Shown here one piece after another: positions 24,166-34,621 of a DNA stretch of 64,000 nucleotides; positions within the stretch are counted from its first letter, which is position 1, and every line of letters begins with the position of its first letter. Position numbers and translations under genes: made by a program. Source of the DNA: Phyto melanocephala (taxonomy: Eukaryota > Arthropoda > Insecta > Diptera > Rhinophoridae); assembly GCA_941918925.1 (NCBI GenBank), contig OW799233.1, positions 144,462,223 to 144,526,222 of the forward strand, given 5' to 3'. Below the pieces are notes generated by a model. It searched no databases, was not told the DNA's origin, and saw only the letters and a program-made list of their open reading frames with translations.

Positions 24166-25104
24166 AAAACTTTCCTCTTAAATTCATGTAAATTCTCTAT
24201 GAATAAAGATTTTGGAATACTAAAGGACTATATTGAAATATCTAAGTTATGTTTATTAGCAGAAACTTTATTGACACGCGTATTTTAACGGCCACTTTCA
24301 TTGAAAGACTAAATTTACGAAAACATTTTACTAGCATACCGAAGTTATAATGGATGGTTTAATTTTAAGGGACTATGTTGATTTTGAATAAAATTATTAT
24401 GAAATTATTATCATTTATTTTTATAATGATAATATTTGTATGCTTCAATTATGTATGGAACAAAATATCGGCCAAATGGCCCCCCCCAACCTAGGCGGCA
24501 CACCTCGATCCGATAGTCCATATTTTCAATGACACTGTTGATGCTCAATTGTTGGGCACGTTGATGAGTCGAGGTTGCTTGCTCTTTTGCCACGTTACCG
24601 TGAAAAAATGCAATGTTTCCCATTCAACGAACTAAGATGGCATTCACAGATGTTTTCACATTTCATACAGACCTGCTTTGCAGACATTTAAATATTTTTT
24701 ACAATTCTCACGATTGTGGACGAATTCGAACGATTTTGTTGACCAAAATAATCACAAAGTGCACAAAATGCATTTTGATTTGAACGCCCATTTTTATAAA
24801 AATCTTTAATATTTAAAAGCGTCTCTCGATTGCGTATCTTTCCACGGTTCAAATTGAGTTAGTCTGAGATTGAGAAATGTCAAATGAAATGCAAGAAAAA
24901 AGTTGAAGTTTAGGTGTGGTTCACCTTCAACATGGGCCCTTAAAATTTGACCACCCTCTACAAAGAAAGTGATACATATTTTATTATAAAGAGACTATTC
25001 TATAGCGATTGACAAAATAATAAATATTGTGCTTTAAATGTACACAAAATTGGTGGTGGGTATAAAAGATTCGGCACAGCCGAATATAGTGCTCTTACTT
25101 GTTT
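24166..25104 (+). mobile_element. Helentron-like repeat, family A, copy A3b (5' truncated)
   Basis: It starts within the last ~288-bp unit (AAATTCATGTAAATTCTCTA), carries M4 at the shared TA site, and ends with GGTGGTGGGTATAAAAGATT, a perfect TTCGGC-ACA-GCCGAA hairpin and CTTACTTGTT. Minus-strand LINE sequence follows at once. Confidence 0.7.
24350..24958 (-). mobile_element. Non-autonomous DD41D-type mariner M4
   Basis: 609 bp at the same TA site as M1, with end CCACCCTC followed by TACAAAG. The minus strand gives the clearest remains of the transposase: KNGRSNQNAFCALCDYFGQQ (helix-turn-helix part), then, after a deletion, TSTHQRAQQLSIN joined to VIENMDYRIEVCR, which resembles the extreme C-terminus. 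It is more diverged from M1, M3 and M5 than those are from each other. Confidence 0.75.
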
Positions 25105-25857
25105 TTATTTGCTTTAATAGTAAAGGTTTTTCATTGGTATTGCTGATATTGTTAGGCCAAAATATTCTGCATATTATTCTGAAGAACATGTTGGTGTGTA
25201 GACTTGTAGATTTAATGTTAGTGTTCGATGCTAGGCAGGTTACATTTCCATACGCCAGAGTAGACTTTACACATGCGTTGAATATTCTAGGCTTGTTTCG
25301 TCTGGATCTTTGTGATTGATATTAATTGTATTCTTTCATATATCGCTCTCGCTTCATTAATTCTACTAACAACGTTTGTTTCAGCTCCGTCATTCCGAAA
25401 CTCTAATGCCTACTTTGTCGTAACTTGTCCATTCTGTGAATTGTTTTTGTCACCCCCCAGGAATTTAAAAAAATTTTTTATTCAAATCTCTTTCAAAAAT
25501 TGTTTAACCTTTTGCCACCCCAAAAAAAAAATTGTAACTACGCCAATGACTGGCTTGATAGCAGAAGCTTTGTGCACAATCATCTGGTTGTCCTTGTGGC
25601 GTGATGTTATCGGTGGTAAATTTCATTGCTTTGATTTTCTTGATATTAATCGCAAGTTTAATATTGTGTGATAATCTTTCAAAATCTGCTACTTTTACGA
25701 GAGTAGACAAATATCACGTGATTAAGTACTCTTCTTTCTAAACAGATCTCGCTCAGCAGGGGTGACAAGGCGTATTCTTGTTTTACTCCAAAGCCTTTGT
25801 GTAATGCTTGAATATTATTCACGTTGTGAAGAACTGAGATCTTATGATTCGAATTAT
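25105..25857 (-). pseudogene. LINE reverse transcriptase fragment
   Basis: Read from 25857 leftwards, the frames give GVKQEYALSPLLSEICLE (the GVKQGD..SPLLFN block of reverse transcriptase), then DFERLSHN with INIKKIKAMKF, GQPDDCAQSFCY (the QSFCYLGS block), IFNACVKSTLAYG and IFWPNNISNT. These are the palm, thumb and C-terminal blocks of a non-LTR endonuclease-reverse transcriptase. The YADD active-site segment is not readable. A 120-bp foreign segment (about 25430-25550) breaks it after SFCY, with other stops and frameshifts. The element is cut on both sides by family A copies. The clade cannot be set by eye. Confidence 0.7.
25430..25551 (-). mobile_element. Short dispersed repeat inside the LINE
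   Basis: On the minus strand, CATTGGCGTAGTTA is followed by T-rich sequence, GGGGTGGCAAAA and, at the other end, GGGGGGTGAC. A similar sequence occurs at 42408-42475 (CATTGGCGTAGCTA ... GGGTGGAAAA ... CGGGGGGCAAA). It interrupts the LINE frame, so it is a later insertion. The class is unknown. Confidence 0.45.
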
Positions 25858-28290
25858 TATACCCGCCACCAAAAAAATGGTGGGGGTATATTCATTTTGT
25901 CATTCCGTTTGTAACACATCGAAATACCCATTTTAGACCCCATAAAGTATATATATTCTGAATCAGGGTTTGATTTGATGACGATCTAGCTATGTCCGTC
26001 CGTCTGTCCGTCTGTTGAAAGCACGATAGAGGTCGCACCGAAAAAGCTAGGGGGCTCAAATTTTGCCAGAATCATTCTTATAGACAAGGTTTGTTTGGTA
26101 TTGAAAATGGGCTAAATCGGAATATTAGGAAGAGAGTTATAGCTCGAAAAGCAAGAGTAGGTCGAAAAAACCGTGTCCTTCGAACATCGAACAAAATGGA
26201 ATTGTGTCCAAACGCATTAACGCAGACTCATGAAACTTCGAATATATATTTCCTGAGCAAAAACAATATTTTTCCCCGAAAATTGTCTAAATCTATACAT
26301 TAGGAGAGGAGTTATCGATCAAAATGTACGAAAATTTATACCGCACAGTGTATTTTTCGGTATATTTAAAAACAAAAACGTCATAAAAGCAACAAAATTA
26401 GATGTACGGCTCTGAAATTTTGCACACTCTGCTTTTTGTTGACTGGCTTTTTTGTAACGGAAAATCAATGTGCCACGCCCACTTTTACGCCCACGTTTTA
26501 ACTAAAATTCATATAATTTCTCTATTAATATAGATTTTGGAAAAATAAAAGGGCTATATTGAAACACCTAAGTTGTATTCATTCGCAAAAATAACTTTGA
26601 CACGCCTACTATAACGCCCACTTTTCACGTTATCTACCGTTAATGAAATTTAAAAGCTCATAAAACCGCCAAAATTAGAGGTATGATGATGAAATTTACT
26701 ACGTATATCCCCCTAGGCAATTTTATTACTGTGCCAGAAAATTAAGGTGCCACGCCCACTTTTACGCCCACCTCCTATATAACGTTTTACCTAAAATTCA
26801 TATAATTTCTCTATTAATAAAGATTTTGGAATAATAAATGGCTACATTGAAACATCTAAGCTGTACTCATTCGCAAAAATAACTTTGTCACGCCTACTAT
26901 AACGCCCACTTTGCACGTTATCTACCATTAATGAAATTTAAAAGCTCATAAAACCGCCAAAATTAGAGGTGTGATGATAAAGTTTGCTACGTATATCCCC
27001 CTATGCAATGTCATTACTGTGCCAGAAAATTAGGGTGCCACGCCCACTTTTACGCCCACCTCCCATATAACGTTTTACCAAAAATTCATATAATTTCTCT
27101 ATTAATATAGATTTTGGAACAATAAAGGGCTGTATTGAAACACCTAAGTTGTACTCATTCGCAAAAATAACTTTGACACGCCTACTATAACGCCCACTTT
27201 TCACGTTATCTACCGTTAATGAAATTTAAAAGCTCATAAAACCGTTAAAATTAGAGGTATGATGATCAAATTTGCTACTTATATCCTTCTAATCAATGTA
27301 ATTGTTGTGCCAAAATTTTAGGTGACACGCCCACTTAAACGCCTACCTCCCATATAACGGTTTATCTTAAATTCATGTAATTTCTCTATTGACAAAGTTC
27401 TTGGGAAAATAAAGGACTATATTGAAATATCTAAGTTGTATTTATTAACAGAAACTTTATTGACACACCTACTTTAACGCCCACTTTCATTGAAAGACTA
27501 CATTGACAAAAGCATTTTAGTAGCATATCAAAGTTACAAAGGGTGGTTAAATTTTAAGGGCCGATGTTGTTTTTAAATAAAACACAAATTATTTAAGAAA
27601 TTATTATCATTTCTTTTTATAATGATAATATTTGTATGGTTCAATTATGTATTTAACAAAATATCTGCCAAATGGCCCCCCCCCATCCTTGGCGACACTC
27701 CTCTATCTGATGGTCCAAATTTTCAATGACAATGTTGATGCTGAATTGTTGGGCATGATGATGAGTAGAGGCTGACTGCTCTTTTGCCACACTATCGCAA
27801 AAACCAGCAGTGGTTCCCATTCAACGAACTAAGAAGGCATTCACAGACTTTCTAAAATTTTATACAGACCTGTTTTGCAGAAATTTAAATATTTTTTACA
27901 ATTCTCCCGATTGTGGACGAATTTGAACGATTATGTTGATCAAAAGAATTACGAAGTGCGCAAAATGCATTTTGATTTGAACGCCCATTTTTATAAAAAA
28001 AACCTGAATAACTTTAAAGCGTTGCTCATTTGCGTATCTTTCCACTGATCAAATTGAGTAAGTTTGAGATTGAAATGCAGAAAACAAATTTAAAGACTAC
28101 GTGTAATTCATCTTCAACATTGGCCCTTAAAATTTAACCACACTCTGCAAAGAAAGTGATACATATTTTATTATAAAGAGATTATTCCATAATGATTAAC
28201 AAAATAATAAATATTGTGCTTTAAATGTACACAAAATTGGTGGTGGGTATAAAAGATTCGGCACAGCCGAATATAGTGCTCTTACTTGTT
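25858..28290 (+). mobile_element. Helentron-like repeat, family A long form, copy A4
   Basis: About 2.43 kb, complete: left hairpin at 25859, short GTCCGTCT tract (two units), ~288-bp array (about 26470-27350, with part of the first unit lost), M5 at the shared site, and right end GGTGGTGGGTATAAAAGATT, TTCGGCACAGCCGAA, CTTACTTGTT. It is inserted next to the LINE reverse transcriptase. I could not recognise the LINE again to the right of 28290. Confidence 0.75.
27539..28145 (-). mobile_element. Non-autonomous DD41D-type mariner M5
   Basis: 607 bp at the same site as M1. Both flanking TA dinucleotides have since mutated (CA on the left, TG on the right). The plan is the same as M1, with the helix-turn-helix region in the right half and a poly-C run at about 27667. 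Confidence 0.75.
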
Positions 28291-30321
28291 TTTTAATGAA
28301 ATGGAAGAATTTCTTGAAAACTATGAACAGTAGGTACAGGGGAGTCAGCCATTAGTTTTCGATATATCAATTTTTTAAACTAAAATATGCATTAAAAATT
28401 ATCGTAAATAAATGTATAAATTTTTCATTTTTATTTCTATATGAATCCGATATAAGGAAAATGGTTTGTGTGCCCTTTCCATTTTGTTTCTTTTTATAAA
28501 AACTTCTTTAACTGCAGCCTTTACTTTTAATCTTTTGGACAGTTGGTTTGATATTTATAAGAAAAGGTTAAAAATAATTGTTTACAAGTAAAATATTTAA
28601 TTATTGTCTGCCTTTCTAAATCTATGCAGAGTTATCGACCGCATTAAATCAAAAAATAAAGCAAAAAACAAGAATTACCAACAACTTTGTATGTTGTATG
28701 TTTATCAAGTCATTTATCTTTGCTTCAACTTTTATATCGTTGACCATCATTTCAAACATTTTTCCTTGTTGAGTTGATTTTTTTATTTGTTGCTCTTTTA
28801 ACACGTATTAAAATGTTTTTTCTTTACTTTAAATTTGCACTCATGAAAATGTCATTAATTTTGCAACTGTCATTTAAAGAGTGCCATCATTGCAGACATA
28901 CGTTCAAGTGTTTCTCCATTTGAACGTCCATTACAAATGTAATATATATTTTGTGTTTCCTCGCTCTTCTAGGCCAGCCATTGTGTGTTTATGATTCCAT
29001 CCATAGTGTTGATTACTTTATTGTTATTTATTGGGGATCAATAATCTTATCATTGCTAATACTATTATGATTATTGCTTTAATTGTGATTGCTATTACTT
29101 AATTGGAATTTTCTATTTGTTTTTTGTATTAATGCATATTGTATCATAAATCAATATAAAAAATTATAAAAAAACTGTCTTTAGACTTCAAAAAGTCTTG
29201 AAAAAAATAGTTTGAGTGTAATCACTTGAAAGGGAAAAATCTAGTTTGATGGATATTACGGTTGCTGAGGAGGGAATCATTTATGTGTTCTGTAATCGGC
29301 GATATGGCTTGTTAACATTGTTGTTGTAACAAAAAAGTTTATACTAATAATAGCAATAGAATATTGCCGACAACATGTTTGCCTGTGTAAACGAGAATGA
29401 GAAAACCAAAGAGAATTCCAAATAAATTCTACAGATGTTCGACCGTCTAAACTCGGACCTACAAAAAAAGAGAACTTTTAGCAATAAGCAAGTCTTAGTT
29501 TCTAGGTTCAGGCATGTTTTATCGAATGATAACATTCACCAATAAATTAGTGGAATGAAAAAATGTATGGAATTCTACAACTAAACTTTTACAAATATTT
29601 GTTAATCTGTATTCATATTCACATGTTAAAAAACTTCTACACAGCCAGTTAAATAATTTAAGCTTCAAATCGCGTGTGCCAATTACCATATTCTTACGAT
29701 ATTCTTCATTAACACTATATACATTAAATAAGTTTATTAGTAAAATAAAAATCGTTGACTTAATAATAAGAATGAAAGAACTAAATAAAATATAAAATAA
29801 TGAAATAAGTTTGGTGTTCTTAGTGTGGTAATAAATCCATTATCTTAAAACATGGATTCCAGGAATTCCCTGAAATGATATTCTTATAAGTCGCCTATCA
29901 GAACGCTATTTCGAAAAAAATCAAGAAACTTTTGATTTATTTCGTAAACTTTTATATGTCCAATAGACTTTCACATGCAAAGAAAAATCATGGTTACGAA
30001 ACTTGATAAACAATAAAATTTAAAAAAAAGATTGGTATAAATAAAAAGTGGTAATTGAAAAGGTACTTGCAATTAATTTAACTAATAGTAAATAACAATG
30101 ACTTTCTTTATTTATTTATTGTCTTAATTGGTAGTCATATTATGGTAATTGTATAATATTTTAATTAAACATAATAATCACGAACTATATATCCCTTATA
30201 TGTTACAAACACAAGAATACTATACAATTATAGTTTTCTGCTCTTAGATTATGATTACCACAACCATATTTTTTTCTTATTTTTATAATACATCAGTTTA
30301 TTTTTCTTTAATTTCTCAATT
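28291..30321. other. AT-rich non-coding DNA
   Basis: Nothing recognisable as gene, RNA or transposon. The 63-codon reverse ORF at 29344-29535 has no motif. Confidence 0.5.
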
Positions 30322-30480
30322 TATACCCTTTACCTATCGAACGAGGGGTATATAAGTATGTCTGAGTCATTTCGTTTGTAACATCTCAAACACATATTTC
30401 TGGCTCCAGAAAGTACATTTTTGCTGAAAGTTTATATGTAGGTGGAGGAGCATGTGCTGTACAAGTATAGCAGGGTATTT
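30322..30480 (+). mobile_element. 5' fragment of a family B Helentron-like repeat
   Basis: ATACCCTTTACCTATCGAAC, GAGGGGTATATAAGTATG and TCATTTCGTTTGTAACATCT are the family left-end hairpin and leader. The copy fades after about 30440, and no matching right end follows. Confidence 0.5.
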
Positions 30481-30489
30481 ATTTGCCTT

Positions 30490-30927
30490 TATACCTGACT
30501 CCATTATGGGAGAACACACCTAGAAATACTTTCAATGATTTTAAATATTTTAATTTTTAATATCTTCCTTCTAACCCCACACCTTAATTGATCCACCACC
30601 ATGTTTGACTGTTTGTAACTAAAATTTACGAAGATATCTTTGATTGGGTGGTCTGCGAACGTTTTTTATTCCGTCGGAGTCAAATAAATTAAATTTACTC
30701 CTGTCGTTCCACAAGTTCTTAGACTAATGTTCACTTGACCAATGGTGGTACCGTTTGGCAAACTCTAGACGCTTCCTTTTGTTGACTCTACTTATAAATG
30801 GTTTCTTTTTGCGGTCGTCTAGACAGCAAATTTGCTTAATTTAGCCTACGACATTCATTTTGTCCCCAATAGAGACACACATATATTCATTAGCGAAACT
30901 GGCAACATCTACTTCCTTCTTTCGTGG
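30490..30927 (-). pseudogene. Tc1-type transposase, catalytic-region fragment
   Basis: On the minus strand the frame reads KRKRLEFAKRYHHW, LWNDRSKFNLFDSDG and TVKHGGGSIKVWG. These match the Tc1 blocks (LEFAKKH..W, LWSDESKFNLFGSDG, VKHGGGSVMVWG). The D of WND would be the first catalytic aspartate. The frame decays after GGGS, and the second and third catalytic residues are not readable. Its N-terminal half lies at 32667-32870 on the other side of an inserted hAT. Dead. Confidence 0.75.
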
Positions 30928-31479
30928 GTCTGGCTCACGGATAGAAAACATGATACAATTGTACTTTTTATGGTACATTTTTGGCCTTGTTGGTACCGTG
31001 GTACTACCGCGAGCTACTTGGTGCAATTTACAAATTTGTCCTCTTCTCTGGTCTCTTTAATTTTGTTTTTATGTGTTTTATTTTATTCTGTCAGCTTCTT
31101 TGTTTTTATTGCAATGCTGTTGTCAAAGCGAATTCATGTCAAGTCTGCAACATCAAAATCTGCCTAGTACACTATTGTAACCTTCTTACAAAAATTTCCT
31201 GTTAATTTGGCACCACCTGGTACATGAATTCGACTTGGCTGTTGTTATATATATTTTATTTAACTTATGGTTCGTAAGCATGTAAGGTGGACTTTAATAA
31301 TAAAGTACTAAAATGGTTCGATAAGTTTACTCCAGAAAAAGTTTTTATGGGAGAAACAAATTTAATAGTACCTACCTCTTCTGGTGAAAATGTTTCCACA
31401 CGAACAAACAAACTTTGAAGCAATAAATAATCAATACAGAGCACTAGCCGATGTGATTGAACACACAAAGATTTGAATA

Positions 31480-31610
31480 TTTTCTATTTTTGGTCTAAAG
31501 TATCACAGATGAAAAATGAATTAAATGAGTTCATGTTCCCAGATAGTTCAAGAATTGTAAGAGGTATTCTGTCTATTCCACCTTCAGCGGCCAAGGTCAA
31601 ACGAGTTTTT
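31480..31610 (+). pseudogene. hAT transposase C-terminal dimerisation region, part 1
   Basis: The plus strand reads FYFWSKVSQMKNELNEF, then RGILSIPPSAAKVKRVF. This is the hAT C-terminal block (compare ILSIPATSAxSERVFS). The frame is cut right after RVF by a Helentron-like insert and continues at 32264 with NLTKTKKRKRI and VSNLIQTKDLLKS. Most of the upstream transposase, including the catalytic residues, is missing from this copy. Confidence 0.75.
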
Positions 31611-32263
31611 ATACCCTTCACCTGTGGTGCACAAGGGTATATATAGCTTTGTCATTCCGTTTGTAATTTCTACAATTTTCATTTCCGACCCCATAAAGTA
31701 TATATTTTCTGAAAGATTATGAATAGATGAGTCGATTAAGCCCTGTCCGTCTGACCGTGTGTTGGCTGAAATCTCTTGGAAATATCCAGGAATGATTCGC
31801 TATTGAAATTCAGCATAATCGCCCCATAACTTTCTGAGATATGAGCACCTCGTTTTTTTCACAATTACTACCTCGTTTTTTTCACAATTACAACAACAAC
31901 CTACATACACACTGGTTAAAGTAAACGTGGCATCGAATTCCAGCTGAGCCAAAAAAATTTTATTTTATTTTACAAATATATTATTTACATTTTATTATTT
32001 TTTATATTTTTTTTAATTTTTTTAAAAAAATTTTAAAAAATGTTTTAAAATTTTTTTTTTTGATATTTTTTTGTAATTTTTGTAATTTTTTTTTTATTTT
32101 TAATATATTTTTTTTTGTATTTTTTTTTTGTATGTTTTTTACATGTACGTACGTATTTTATATGAGATAAATGGTGATACAAACAATTGTTATTGCATGA
32201 CTACACGTTGTGAAGGGTATATAAGATTCGGCACTGCCGAATATAGCACTGTTACTTGTTTTT
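31611..32263 (+). mobile_element. Helentron-like repeat, family B copy 4, inserted in hAT
   Basis: Complete. The left end is a hairpin (ATACCCTTCACCTGTGGTGC, AAGGGTATATATA), followed by TTTGTCATTCCGTTTGTAA, CCGACCCCATAAAGTATATA and a CTGTCCGTCTGACCGTGTG tract. A T-rich middle follows (31960-32150). The right end is TGAAGGGTATATAAGATT, a TTCGGC-ACT-GCCGAA hairpin and GTTACTTGTT. It is inserted in the hAT C-terminal coding region between RVF and NLTKTKK. Confidence 0.8.
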
Positions 32264-32666
32264 TTTAAAACCTAACTAAAACAAAGAAAAGAAAAAGAAT
32301 ACACGTTTCTACTGTTTCAAATTTGATACAAACAAAAGATTTATTGAAGTCAACATTTTCTTATTGCTTTAATTTAAAAATAACAGAAAATTTATTATCT
32401 AAAAGTATTTAATAAATAAAATTTATTAAATAACCGATCTCTACGTATGTACTTATGAATGTAATATTTTTTATTGTGTACTGGATTTTTAATCACATTT
32501 TTGTTAAGTATTTGTTTTTTTATTGTATACTTTTGAATTTTTATAAACATTTTTGTTAAGTTTATGTTTTTATTAATAAATATTAAAAAATGGTACCATC
32601 ATGGCGTAAAAAGTACATTTTATTTCATACTTGGTACAAAATCATAAAAGCCATTTTCCTTCCCTG
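32264..32666 (+). pseudogene. hAT transposase C-terminal region, part 2, and right end
   Basis: The frame resumes with NLTKTKKRKRIHVSTVSNLI and QTKDLLKS, equivalent to the last conserved block after RVFS in hAT transposases, then decays. The segment ends with GCCATTTTCCTTCCCTG, the right terminal inverted repeat. The reading across the insert is what shows that the two halves are one element. Confidence 0.7.
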
Positions 32667-32870
32667 GTCTGGCTTGAACATTTTAAACATTTGACGATCT
32701 TGGCGCACTGTAGTTTTTCGAGAACAACCACCTGGTTTTCTTTCCACACTTTTTTGCACGTCAAAACGTGACGCTACACGACATGGGATGGATTGGATAA
32801 CTACAAAAAGCAGTCCAACTTCTCGCATGGATGTCCCTTCCTTTAATAATTTGTTAATAGTTTATTAGCA
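32667..32870 (-). pseudogene. Tc1-type transposase, N-terminal DNA-binding fragment
   Basis: The minus strand reads LLKEGTSMREVG, then SVERKPGGCSRKTTVRQDRQ, matching the paired helix-turn-helix of Tc1 transposases (compare S.REIA..LGVS, then ERRPGSGRPRKTTxRxDR, which includes the linker motif). The frame is lost at the hAT duplication at 32674. The catalytic region continues at 30490-30927. The true start would lie near 32870 or further right. Terminal repeats were not identified. Confidence 0.7.
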
Positions 32871-34400
32871 ATTTAAAAAAAAATGGGCAACTTTTATCTA
32901 AAAAGCTACCATTTGTAAATATGTTATACCTCTAGGACTATAAGTACAAAACTATCTAAATTCTATATAAACAGATCATTTGTCAGACAATCACTCGTAT
33001 AATTTTTTCTAAAAAAAAATTTAGATTTTTTAAGACAATATTAATGTTGAAGGAAGACATTGAATAAAAGTTTTCTATAGATCATACATTTTTTTTTACA
33101 ATTAGGCGATTATTTAAAAAATTTGTCGATTGTTTAATTAAAAAAGAATTCAGGTAGAATTTTTTTATAATTTTTTTATATGCTTTGTGACAATCTTAAA
33201 TTATGAGAGAAGAAATTATTTGGAATTATAACATATCGAAATGATCCGCTGATAGTCTGCTGATCAACTAAAACTACTAGTTAAGTGTCTAATAAAAACT
33301 TTTTTAAAATGTTTTAAATTTTTAAATTTTATATTCTTATTATTTTCTATTATACTATTAGATTCAAATTCAATTTTTTAAATTTACAACAACGTTTTAA
33401 AAATGTTCAATGTGTTGTATATAATTTTGCATTTATATTCAACAAAAAATATATTTTAACTTATATTTTATGCATCTAAATATGTATGTTAAGAGTAGAT
33501 CACCTCATAACTTTTAAAACATCACAATGAAGCTATGTAAATATTCTAAATATGTCTATATAAAATGAATGCCAAAAAAAAAAACAAATAAAAAACATAA
33601 AACCCAAAATTAAATTTCAACCCCCACCTCAAAATAATAACAAAATAATAAATAGTATAGTCAACACCGCTAATATTTGTTAGAAAAACATAAAAAACCA
33701 AACTAATTTGTATTTTTTCTTCCTAATTTAAATATTTGTACGTTTTTTAAGTGCACATATGCACATACATATTTATCTGTATTGTACAATGCCGAAAAGT
33801 TAGAGCAGAGAATAATATGTAGCATTAAACGACGTTAACAGAAAAATTTTATGACGCATGCGCAACTTGCATACAAAAATATTTTATTCGTTTACGAGAA
33901 ACAACCAGAAACTTTGTAGTTTTTCGCTTGAGTTTCTGCACTTTTTTTCTTTGAATAAATTAAACTCCAAGACCAGCTTTTGGAGAACAAAATTGAAAAA
34001 CCAAAGAAAGAACAACTAAGTACTACTGCTGCTAGGCAAAAACTTCTATTTAACGTCAACTACGATGTCTGACTTAAACAATAATATCAAATAGTACTAA
34101 CAACTTTAATGTTAGTGCAAACAAGTTTACTTATAGATATACATAAGTATGTATGTATATATTTCATAATAGGACTTCTTAAACATTTGGGTGTGTCATA
34201 CAAACTACAAAAATTGTTTTAAATTAGGCTAGAAGAATCATGTGTAAAATTCTGATTTGATGTTAGATTTTTCAAGAAATTTCTGTTTGTTAAATTATTA
34301 GATAATTGAACCAAAATAGACAACACTCTTTTGTGAACAAAATCAAACTAAATTCTTGATTAATATATTTATTTTATATTTTTTTAGTACAAAGTTACTA
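32871..34400. other. AT-rich non-coding DNA
   Basis: No gene found. A slightly G+C-richer patch at about 33830-34080 (GACGCATGCGCAACTTGC) has no open frame or promoter arrangement that I could support. Confidence 0.45.
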
Positions 34401-34620
34401 TTTTGAACAAACTAGGACATGGATGTCATATGGGACTGATATGGAACGAAAGAACAGAAGGGACTGAAAAGTGTCAAGGAGTTTATGGCCAAAGGTTAGA
34501 CTGGTAGACTCTACCACACAGTACGACCAAAGGCCACAATTGAAGTTATAATGGAACATTGTCCAGAAGAGGCTAGGTTCAGTAGATGGAATTGCGATGC
34601 TCCAGATTACTGTACGATGT
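34401..34620. other. G+C-richer patch, unidentified
   Basis: The composition is clearly unlike its surroundings (for example GTCCAGAAGAGGCTAGGTTC). A broken plus frame gives EVIMEHCPEEARFSRWNCDA. It may be an old retroelement piece, but no family motif is visible. Confidence 0.3.
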
Positions 34621-34621
34621 A

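Larger units (their letters stand above)
30936..32666 (+). mobile_element. Non-autonomous hAT (copy 1) with 8-bp duplication, itself interrupted
   Basis: It starts CACGGATAGAAAAC and ends with the complement of CAGGGAAGGAAAATGG. Both sides carry the 8-bp duplication GTCTGGCT (30928-30935 and 32667-32674). It lies within a Tc1 transposase gene and contains a 653-bp Helentron-like repeat (31611-32263). Without that insert it is about 1.08 kb. It shares long stretches with the copy at 55982-56637. Only the end of its transposase remains. Confidence 0.85.

Noticed and set aside
25038..25671. Plus-strand ORFs of 93 and 119 codons
   Set aside because: Antisense to LINE reverse transcriptase, whose conserved blocks are on the minus strand.
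26091..26303. 70-codon ORF in A4 (and equivalents 6489-6674, 6578-6760, 22257-22439, 27001-27204)
   Set aside because: Copies of the same non-coding family A sequence; frames are not conserved between copies as a gene would be.
30832..31205. Overlapping plus ORFs of 111, 66 and 74 codons
   Set aside because: Cover the Tc1/hAT junction and hAT non-coding DNA; no conserved domain, and the equivalent in copy 2 (55782-56030) differs.
31960..32150. Very T-rich stretch as a possible LINE tail
   Set aside because: Lies inside a complete Helentron-like repeat and is flanked by that repeat on both sides.
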